Origin: Pithys albifrons albifrons
Taxonomy: Eukaryota > Chordata > Aves > Passeriformes > Thamnophilidae
Reading direction: 5' to 3'
Assembly (NCBI RefSeq): GCF_047495875.1
Contig: NC_092461.1
Location: 43,913,601-43,977,600, forward strand
Length of the DNA: 64,000 nucleotides
The notes below the pieces were generated by a model. The model ran no database searches, was not told the origin of the DNA, and saw nothing but the letters and a program-made list of their open reading frames with translations. The first letter of the stretch is position 1. Every line of letters begins with the position of its first letter. Below, one piece after another: positions 1-7,557 of the stretch. The translations under genes and the position numbers were made by a program.

Positions 1-175
1 CCTCCCTGGACAACCCATTTCAGTGTTTAACTGTTTCTGCAAAGAAATTCCTCCTAATGTCCAACCTTCCCTTGTGCAGCTTAAGCCTGGAGAAGAGATT
101 GATGCCCACCTGGCTACAACCTCCTTTCAGGTAATTGTAGAGAGTGATAAGATCACCCCTGTGCCTTCTCAAGGA
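1..175 (-). mobile_element. CR1 LINE 3' fragment (runs off the window)
   Basis: Reads as the reverse complement of the 3' region of a CR1 element. It has the typical block around 'ttcctcctaatgtccaacc' and, further on, 'acaacctcctttcaggta', followed by the 'gtagagagtgataagatcacc' type block. Coding sense is minus. The CR1 3' octamer end would lie to the left of the window. No open frame remains. Confidence 0.8.
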
Positions 176-1913
176 CTTCAGTTACCGTAAAGAGGACATG
201 AAATATATGATACTCATTTGAGCCTTCAGTTTTAGTAATTCTTCTTCATCTCTGTGTTTACAAATAATTCAATTTGAATTGTTCCTTCCATTTCTTCCTA
301 GAACCTTTTCTTCTGTGCTATGTAAGTATCACCTAACTCAATCTGATTGCAAGTTTCAATCTTGCAATCTGATACGAAATACAAAAAGAGGCATCTGTCC
401 ATCTCAAAGATTTATATTTGGTTAGTATTTGATGTGCACAGAACTGGAGGAGAGATGCTACTTTTTACTTCATAACTAGCATCACTTCTTGCACATATTC
501 GTCTGTCTGTGGTGATCCATGAACGGTGACATATTTCCTCACATAGTTGTAGCTTATAATGACAAATGGAGGTTTCTGCTGTTGTAGTTATACTGTTCCT
601 AGAAAAGATTCTTGCTAACTTAAACCTCCTCTACAAGGCTGTTACAGAAAAGGTGATTTTATAAATATCTTGAATTTCTCCATGTAAATGTTCTACTTTT
701 AACTTTATTTCAGTTTCTCTGTTAAAATTGTAATAATCTTAGCATACCTTCACCAAACCAGGACTTTGTTGTTTTCCAGTTGTGGAAAATCATTTATGCC
801 ATTAAGAGAAAAAGAGTAATCACATAAATTGAAAAATACTACAGAAAAATGAAGTACTCAACTTTATATACAGCCTAATACTATAGCTGTTGGCTAACAT
901 AATTTCGTTGGTCTCAAGTTGGGAATGCAGTGAAATGCAATCAGACATGACTGGTAGAAATTTGTAAATGCCTATGTTTAATGGTTATCAAATCTGAACA
1001 GAAAGTTTTCTATAAAAGCATTTAAGAGTGTCACACCCTGATGCTAGGGATTACAGATAAACTGATGTCTGTGAGACTATATTTGTTGCATTAAAGAGTA
1101 TGAATTTGACTCAAAGAAAAAAACAATTGGAGACTCTAAGTTTTGGGATTAACTGTTCATTTGTTAAATGCATACTATTTGAATTCCAATTATATTTTCA
1201 TAACAGACCACTTGTTCTATGTATTGGCTTTGGCAATATAGAGTTGATTAATAGATTTATTTCAGATGCTGATTTAGTTTACAATAATTATAGATTTATG
1301 AACAGAAACTATGCGTCTTCCAACTCTGAATTCCGTGTTTGACAACAGTACAAAAGGAATAAAAATGACAAAGCAGGGCTGAGCAGGTTTGCAGAGGGAA
1401 AGTATTGTAACCCCAGTGTTAATTTAAAATAAAAGGTGGCATCAAACGTGTCAAATTTGTCCATGTTACTACTTAGCAGTATATCATTCAGATTATTTCA
1501 CACTCACCAGTCAAATGAAACTCCTTTTCAGAACTACTTCAACACATTTTGCTATTTCTATTACCAGCTCTGAAGAAATAAAAGCCCATGACTATCCAAC
1601 CATTACACATAGAATGTTTTAAAGACTCAGAAGTCATCACTTCTTTGAAAGAGGAGTCTCCATGATAAAACAGATCTCCTTTTTCAGCATTTCAGTATAA
1701 TGAAGTTTCAATGGGCATTTAAGTTTGTAGTTTCACAAGTGATAAAAGTCAAACTAAGTCTTGATTGTTCCTTTAAGTAAATGTTCTGTCTTCCTTGGGC
1801 CCCTTCTCTACTGTCCTTGATATCATAGTCCCAATTCTTGATATTCTAAGAAACACTCATGGGATCAATCAAGGTCAGCAATTTGGAAGAAAGCATTTTT
1901 ATAGGGTTAATTG
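176..1913. other. AT-rich non-coding sequence, nothing recognised
   Basis: About 1.7 kb of unique-looking AT-rich sequence. The only open frame of note is an 80-codon one at 1100-1342 (+), with no recognisable domain and the composition of a chance ORF. I see no repeat family, RNA gene or promoter signal. Confidence 0.5.
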
Positions 1914-2188
1914 TCAGACGTGTGTGAGAGACTGAAAAATTAAAGGGTTAATGACAAACAATTGGCCATTTGCAAAAGCAGCAGAGTGGTCTGCTAGGCC
2001 AAGTTTGCACTCCCCAACCAAAGGGGAGGAGGAGAGTTTTAGGGTGTGTGGCTGCCAAAACCTTGATCTACATAAGAACAACCTGCACAGTGGATGTGCA
2101 CCCATCACTGGAAGGTGATCAAGACCCCACTGAGTCTTGTGATTGATTGTGTCCCTGATAACCCAGATCTGGTTTAGTTGAGCCAATT
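1914..2188. other. Left flank of the outer provirus, origin unclear
   Basis: This block is less AT-rich than the sequence before it and abuts the outer 3' LTR directly. It has no TSD matching the right-hand flank at 17660. It could be target DNA, or a remnant of another LTR that recombined with the provirus edge. I recognise no family. Confidence 0.35.
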
Positions 2189-2940
2189 GCGTCAATTTTC
2201 AGCGGATTAAAAATAGCCACCGATACGGTGGAGAGGTTTCCGCTTCCAGGAGCCAGGCTAGGAAAGCGACAAGCAGGGCTCCCTAGGATCAGGCCCCTTA
2301 GAAGCGAGGGATGGCTCCTCCCGCCCCCGGCCCGGCGACCGTCCCGAACGGAACAAGCCCGCACTTGCCAGGAGTCCACGAGGAAAAGCCAAGTTTATTG
2401 CCGCGCGCTAGCTTTTGAGGAGAGCATGGGAATTCCCCGGATGTAGGCGGGGAAGAGGGGCGGAGACGGGGAGGAGTAACACAGTTCATTGGGTGCATGC
2501 AAACGAAGGGAAGGAGGGAGGGGAGGAGCGGCAAAAGGACCAATGGGAGAATGAGATGGGCGGGGAAAGTCTACTGTAGGGCTTCCGGCACTTCGAGGCA
2601 GGGACAGCCCCCACCCGGGCTCCAGCGGCGCCTCGTGGGTGGCCCCGCCGGCAACCGCCCCCATGGCCGGGTCGGGCCAGGACAGGGGGCTGCGACCCGG
2701 AGGGTTTTGTGGGAAGAGGGAACTTGGACAAGGAACTACCAAGGGAAAAACAACCAGGGTAGACACATTGGGGTGTATAACATTCAAGCTGGGGAAGTGT
2801 CCATCCGAAAGCCCCCACGGTCCCGATCCAGCCGCTGCACGCGCTCTCCGGGGTCCTGGGCCTCCGCATCTTCGTCCGCCCAGCGCTTGCAATATATCTG
2901 CCATTTGGTGAATTCCTCATCAGTCTGGTCTCCTCCGACA
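2189..2940 (-). repeat. 3' LTR of the outer class II provirus
   Basis: Near-identical to 16907-17659; the differences are one C indel near 2217 and two C/T substitutions. The sense 5' end is TGTCGGAG, preceded by a polypurine tract. The 3' end is unclear, because the shared sequence stops at '...ATTGACGC' and does not close with CA. It is very GC- and CpG-rich against AT-rich flanks. U3 also encodes the last ~52 residues of env. A sense AATAAA lies at 2399-2394. Confidence 0.9.
2394..2399 (-). terminator. Polyadenylation signal AATAAA of the outer 3' LTR
   Basis: The plus strand reads tttatt, giving AATAAA on the proviral sense strand. It sits after the GC-box promoter zone of the LTR, as expected near the R region. 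The same hexamer lies at 17113-17118 in the 5' LTR. Confidence 0.65.
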
Positions 2941-3632
2941 TTTGCCCCTTTTTTATTTTGTTGTTGAGCTGAAAAAGCTTGAGGAGAGGATGCAGCTTTG
3001 CATGTCCGAGAACATTGAAGGACACAAGGGATGACACATAGAAACATGACAACAACAATTAACACTATAAAGGCACTAACTACTATTTTCTTAATGGTCT
3101 CTGACCACCCTTTAAAGGGAAGCCAGCTGAACAGGTCATTAAAGCTGAAACCCTTTTCGTTCTTTATTTGGTGCACCATGTCTTTTAATTGTGAAATATG
3201 GGAGTGGATTGAGCGTGAATGATCAGAGAAATTCATACAACACAACCCTTCAAATTCCTGGCACCCATGCCCATTAACTAAAAGCAGAAAATCAACTGCA
3301 GCTCTATTTTGGAGTAGCGCTTTTTTGTTATTTTCAGTATCCATTAAAAGTTCTTCTAGGGCTTGGCTGGTAGCATTGGCTTCTTTAGCTAACCAGCACC
3401 CTATTTTTGTTAACAAGTCTAATGCGTGTTTAGTCCCTATAGCAGGAATAAAGAGACTCCCTGCTAGGTTTTTCCCCGGAGACCAGAATGTCATGGTGGA
3501 ATCACAGCTTTCAGTGAACTCATTTAAGTTACCCATTTTTTGCAGGGGATGATGGTCTCCCCAAATCTGTGGAGGTGGCAGCTCGGGGGTTACACTATTT
3601 TGTAGTAGTTGCCTTAAGGCTGCTTGTCCTTT
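2784..3632 (-). pseudogene. env: env, TM-subunit half (split by the ERVL insertion)
   Basis: The C-terminal half of the outer provirus envelope, the transmembrane fusion subunit. Numbering on the local open frame that begins at 3683 (its first 15 or so codons come from the ERVL LTR and TSD), it has a hydrophobic fusion-peptide-like segment at ~72-83. A heptad-rich stretch with an immunosuppressive-domain-like LLQNRAAVDF block follows at ~123-132, then C141-x6-CC149. A membrane anchor lies at ~199-222 and a cytoplasmic tail reaches the stop at 2784. The CX6CC spacing and the GHGC...CC block resemble alpha/gamma-type retroviral TM. From ~residue 248 the tail is encoded inside the LTR U3. The reading frame agrees with the SU half at 10469-11437 once the 6836-bp insertion is discounted, so env was one frame before the ERVL arrived. 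Confidence 0.88.
2941..2954 (-). other. Polypurine tract of the outer provirus
   Basis: Sense strand reads AAAAAAGGGGCAAA immediately before the TGTCGGAG start of the 3' LTR. This is the place and composition expected for the plus-strand primer of reverse transcription. Confidence 0.75.
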
Positions 3633-3637
3633 TGGTG
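3633..3637. repeat. Target-site duplication of the inner ERVL (left copy, TGGTG)
   Basis: TGGTG precedes the inner left LTR and recurs directly after the right LTR at 10469-10473. Five bases is the usual duplication size for ERVL-group integrases. Confidence 0.85.
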
Positions 3638-4266
3638 TGTGCTGGTTTGAAGGTGAACCAGCAAGGGAAAATGAACTCACCACGAGAGAGATTATAAGTC
3701 AGACCTAAAATTTAATAATAATATTATTATAACAACACTGACACACAAGGGAAATTGCTTTCAACTCACAATACCCCAGCAGTATAACCCAGTGTCCTGG
3801 GGCACAAACCCAAGGGGGTTTGTTTGCCCTTGTGCTGAGACCCCTGTGGCTCCCCCAAGTCCAGAGCAAAAGGAAAAGAAAAACCCGTTGGTGCAGGCGA
3901 GGGCTGTGGTCTGGGCGAGAGCGGTGATCTCCTCCTGTTGAGGTCCTGCTGCTGCTCTGGATCCGACGAGAAGTACCCGAGGTCTTCTTACCCACCACTT
4001 ATGTACCCTCAGGGAGCACTCAGTCCCTCCCCCTGGGCGGGGACTCACACAATGGTTGATTGACTCTGGGAGCCAGGGGGTGTTGAGCTGTTGATGGCCC
4101 ATTAGCAGCTCCGCCCCCCTCAGGCTGGGTGTGAAGGTGATAATGGCTCCCTGGGCAGCTGCTGCTAATGGCCCATTGTCCTTGGGGAATGAATAGAGGG
4201 GGTAGAATACACAGCTTTGATCACCCCCACACAGGGTTAGCTGGTCCCTCCTGCTGAACTAGGACA
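3638..4266 (-). repeat. 3' LTR of the inner ERVL
   Basis: A TG...CA-bounded 629-bp LTR. It matches 9840-10468 except for one C/T (near 3887), which reads as CpG to CA on the sense strand. Sense order is U3 with a 16-bp inverted pair (4094-4109 and 4161-4176, 15/16 matching), a TATA-like TACATAAG at 4005-3998, and an ATTAAA poly(A) variant at 3716-3711. The ERVL in env places this LTR's own sequence in frame with the env TM remnant. Confidence 0.93.
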
Positions 4267-4359
4267 TTATCCACCCCTTATTCTACTCCATCTAGTCATT
4301 CCCAAATTAATCCCCTTTTTACCTATACATATATATATATACATATATGCAATGAAACA

Positions 4360-5880
4360 TTACAAACTCTTCTCGCTCAAAATTAGGTCCCCTTGTGGTA
4401 CACAACGTGTTTCTCCATCTTTTTGCATTACCCACCAAGTGCAACCAGGTCCTTGAGCAAAGACAATCCCTCGGATGGGTTTGCCTTTGTTTGAGGTGGG
4501 ACTAACCCAAATAGTCTTTCCTAACATACCTCTCATATGGACCACAGGGACTTTATCTCCATCTACAGTATTCAAGAGTTCTGATTGGGCAGGGCCAGCT
4601 CGATTGATGGAGCCCCGAGTGTTGACCAACCAGGTGGCCTTTGCCAAATGCAGCTCCCAGTGTTTGAAAGTTCCCCCACCCAATGCCTTCAAGGTTGTTT
4701 TCAGCAGTCCATTACATCGCTCAACTTTCCCGGCAGCTGGAGCATGGTAGGGGATATGATACACCCACTCAATGCCGTGCTCTCTGGCCCAGGTGTCTAT
4801 GAGGCTGTTCTTGAAGTGGGTGCCGTTGTCAGACTCTATTCTCTCTGGGGTGCCGTGTCTCCACAGGACTTGTTTCTCAAGGCCCAGGATGGTATTCTGG
4901 GCAGTGGCGTGAGATACGGGGTATGTCTCCAGCCATCCAGTGGTTGCCTCTACCATGGTCAGCACATAGCGCTTGCCTTGGCGTGTTTGGGGAAGTGTGA
5001 TGTAGTCAACTTGCCAGGCTTCCCCATACCTGTATTTCGACCACCGTCCACCATACCATAGAGGCTTCACCCGCTTGGCCTGCTTGATGGCAGCACATGT
5101 GTCACAGTCATGGATAACCTGTGAGACACTGTCCATGGTTAGATCCACCCCTCGGTCACGAGCCCATCTGTATGTCGCATCTCTGCCCTGATGACCAGAG
5201 GCATCATGGGCCCATCGGGCTAGAAACAATTCACCTTTATGCTGCCAATCCAGATCTACCTGAGAGACTTCAATCTTGGCAGCTCGATCCACCTGCTCGT
5301 TGTTACGATGCTCCTCATTAGCCCGGCTCTTGGGTACATGAGCATCTACGTGACGGACCTTCACACTCAGCTTCTCTACCCGGGCAGTGATGTCCTGCCA
5401 CATCTCAGCCGCCCAGATGGGTTTCCCTTTGCGCTGCCAGCCGGCCTTTCTCCAGCGCTCCAGCCATCCCCACAGAGCATTGGCCACCATCCACGAGTCA
5501 GTGTAAAGGTAGAGTCTTGGCCACTTCTCTCGTTCGGCGATATCCAAAGCCAGCTGAACAGCTTTCAGCTCTGCGACCTGACTTGATCCACCTTGTCCTT
5601 CAGTCGCTTCTGCAACTTGACGTGTAGGACTCCATACAGCTGCTTTCCATTTCCGGCTTGTCCCTACAATGCGGCAAGAGCCATCTGTGAAGAGAGCATA
5701 TCGCTTCTCCTCTTCTGGTAGCTGGTTATATGGTGGGGCCTCCTCAGCTCGTGTCACCTGCTCCTCTTCTTCTTCAGAGGACAATCCGAAACTCTCACCT
5801 TCCGGCCAGTTGGTGATGATTTCCAAAATCCCAGGGCGATTAGGATTCCCTATCCGGGTTCGCTGCGTGATCAGAGCGAT
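4360..5880 (-). CDS. pol: ERVL pol, RNase H and integrase part (downstream of an internal TGA)
   Basis: Continues the pro-RT frame after the TGA at 5883-5881. Counting from the first Met (5826), RNase H has FTDGS at 47-51 (D48), the E86 region ELKAV, and YTDS at 108-111 (D110). Integrase has an N-terminal zinc-binding His/Cys set at about H207/H212 and C241/C244, and a catalytic triad D274, D333, E369 with the canonical 35-residue gap. A C-terminal domain ends at 4360. All catalytic positions are present. Because the TGA lies upstream, this part cannot be made from this copy without stop-codon readthrough. The family normally makes it as part of a Gag-Pol polyprotein. No dUTPase follows, unlike some mammalian ERVL elements. 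Confidence 0.88.
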   Translation of the reverse strand: MALITQRTRIGNPNRPGILEIITNWPEGESFGLSSEEEEEQVTRAEEAPPYNQLPEEEKRYALFTDGSCRIVGTSRKWKAAVWSPTRQVAEATEGQGGSSQVAELKAVQLALDIAEREKWPRLYLYTDSWMVANALWGWLERWRKAGWQRKGKPIWAAEMWQDITARVEKLSVKVRHVDAHVPKSRANEEHRNNEQVDRAAKIEVSQVDLDWQHKGELFLARWAHDASGHQGRDATYRWARDRGVDLTMDSVSQVIHDCDTCAAIKQAKRVKPLWYGGRWSKYRYGEAWQVDYITLPQTRQGKRYVLTMVEATTGWLETYPVSHATAQNTILGLEKQVLWRHGTPERIESDNGTHFKNSLIDTWAREHGIEWVYHIPYHAPAAGKVERCNGLLKTTLKALGGGTFKHWELHLAKATWLVNTRGSINRAGPAQSELLNTVDGDKVPVVHMRGMLGKTIWVSPTSNKGKPIRGIVFAQGPGCTWWVMQKDGETRCVPQGDLILSEKSL

Positions 5881-7554
5881 TCACTTACTCCATGTGGCAT
5901 CAGTGGCGTGATGGGTAGAAGGAGCTTTTCCTTTGAACATCCAGCCCAGCACTGGTAGTCGGGGTGCCAGGATGAGCTGTGCCTCAGTGCCAATCACTTC
6001 TGAGGCAGCTCGAACTCCTTCATAAGCTGCCAGGATCTCTTTCTCAGTTGGGGTGTAGCTGGCCTCAGATCCTTTGTATCCCCGGCTCCAGAATCCCAGC
6101 GGTCGTCCTCGAGTCTCCCCAGGTACTTTCTGCCAGAGGCTCCAGGATGGGCCATTCTCCCCGGCTGCAGTGTAGAGCACATTCTTCACATCCTGTCCTG
6201 TCCTGACTGGCCCAAGGGCTACTGCATGGGTAATCTCCTGTTTAATCTGCTCAAAGGCTTGTTGTTGTTCAGGGCCCCACTGGAAATCATTTTTCTTCCG
6301 TGTCACAAGGTAGAGAGGGCTTACAATCTGACTGTACTCAGGGATATGCATCCTCCAAAAGCCCACGGCGCCTAGGAAAGCCTGAGTTTCCTTCTTGCTG
6401 GTCGGTGGGGACATAGCTGCTATTTTGTTGATCACCTCTGTTGGAATCTGACGACGCCCGTCTTGCCACTTCACTCCTAGGAACTGAATTTCCTGAGCAG
6501 GTCCCTTGACCTTACTTCGTTTAATGGCAAAACCAGCTCTTAGGAGAATCTGGATTATCTTCTTTCCTTTCTCAAAAACCTCCCCTGCTGTGTTCCCCCA
6601 TACAATGATGTCATCGATGTACTGTAGATGTTCTGGAGCCTCACCCTTTTCCAATGCAGTCTGGATCAGTCCATGGCAAATGGTGGGACTGTGTTTCCAC
6701 CTCTGGGGCAGTCGATTCCAGGTGTACTGCACCCCCTTCCAGGTGAAAGCAAACTGCGGCCTGCACTCTGCTGCCAACGGAATGGAGAAAAAGGCATTGG
6801 CAATGTTGATGGTGGCATACCACTTGGCTGCCTTGGACTCCAGCTCATACTGAAGCTCCAGCATGTCCGGCACAGCGGCACTCAGGGGGGGTGTGACCTC
6901 ATTGAGACCACGGTAATCCACCGTCAGCCTCCACTCTCCACTGGACTTTCGTACTGGCCATATGGGGCTATTAAAGGGTGAGTGAGTCTTGCTGACCACC
7001 CCTTGGCTCTCCAGCTCACGAATCATCTTGTGTATGGGGGTCACAGAGTCTCGGTCAGTGCGGTATTGCCGACGGTGCACTGTGGCTGTGGCCAGCGGTA
7101 CCAATTGTTCTTCAACTTTCAGCAGTCCTACAGCAGAAGGGTCCTCTGAGAGGCCAGGCAAGGTGCTCAGCTGTCTGATTTCCTCTGTCTCCACAGCAGC
7201 TATGCCAAAGGCCCAACGCAGTCCCTTTGGGTCTTTGAAATATCCATTCCTCAGGTAGTCTATGCCAAGGATACACGGGGCTTCTGGACCAGTCACAATG
7301 GGGTGTCTATGCCATTCCTTGCCAGTCAAGCTGACTTCAGCTTCCAGTACAGTCAGCTGTTGGGATCCCCCTGTCACCCCAGAAATAGAGATGGATTCTG
7401 CCCCGACGTATCCTGATGGCATCAACGTGCATTGTGCGCCAGTGTCCACTAAAGCTTTGTATTTCTGTGGGTCTGATGAGCCAGGCCACCGAATCCACAC
7501 AGTCCAATAAACCCGATTGTCCCTCTCCTCTACCTGGCTAGAGGCAGGGCCCCC
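5881..7554 (-). CDS. pol: ERVL pol, protease and reverse transcriptase part
   Basis: Lies in the same frame as gag and begins directly after the gag TAG, so it would be reached by readthrough. Numbering from 7500, the aspartic protease active site LVDTGAQ is at 17-23. The RT domain includes the fingers/palm block RLTVDYRGLN at 191-200 and motif C YIDD at 294-297. Motif A reads TINIANAFF at about 230-238: the invariant Asp is Asn (codon AAC). Thumb/connection sequence follows, and the frame ends at TGA 5883-5881, just before RNase H. The related copy at 62536-64000 has a Trp codon at that place. Both changes would disable RT-RNase H in this copy. The rest of the frame is open, consistent with very recent decay. 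Confidence 0.88.
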   Translation of the reverse strand, partial: GGPASSQVEERDNRVYWTVWIRWPGSSDPQKYKALVDTGAQCTLMPSGYVGAESISISGVTGGSQQLTVLEAEVSLTGKEWHRHPIVTGPEAPCILGIDYLRNGYFKDPKGLRWAFGIAAVETEEIRQLSTLPGLSEDPSAVGLLKVEEQLVPLATATVHRRQYRTDRDSVTPIHKMIRELESQGVVSKTHSPFNSPIWPVRKSSGEWRLTVDYRGLNEVTPPLSAAVPDMLELQYELESKAAKWYATINIANAFFSIPLAAECRPQFAFTWKGVQYTWNRLPQRWKHSPTICHGLIQTALEKGEAPEHLQYIDDIIVWGNTAGEVFEKGKKIIQILLRAGFAIKRSKVKGPAQEIQFLGVKWQDGRRQIPTEVINKIAAMSPPTSKKETQAFLGAVGFWRMHIPEYSQIVSPLYLVTRKKNDFQWGPEQQQAFEQIKQEITHAVALGPVRTGQDVKNVLYTAAGENGPSWSLWQKVPGETRGRPLGFWSRGYKGSEASYTPTEKEILAAYEGVRAASEVIGTEAQLILAPRLPVLGWMFKGKAPSTHHATDATWSK

Positions 7555-7557
7555 CTA
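7527..7557 (-). promoter_or_regulatory. Gag-pol junction: TAG stop with downstream hairpin (putative readthrough signal)
   Basis: Gag ends with TAG at 7557-7555, and the pol frame continues in phase. Ten nt downstream lies a perfect 6-bp stem (CCTCTA/TAGAGG, 6-nt loop) at 7544-7527. The nucleotides right after the stop are G-rich (GGGGGCCC). Layout and spacing resemble the gammaretrovirus UAG readthrough element, where a structure about 8 nt downstream stimulates suppression. Function is inferred. Confidence 0.6.

Noticed and set aside
1914..2195. 93-codon ORF left of the outer provirus as a host gene fragment
   Set aside because: No domain, ends at the LTR junction; composition could equally be an LTR remnant.
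3705..3998. 97- and 113-codon ORFs in the ERVL LTR (also at 9907-10304)
   Set aside because: Start in U3 and run through the LTR, with no domain; duplicated only because LTRs are duplicated.
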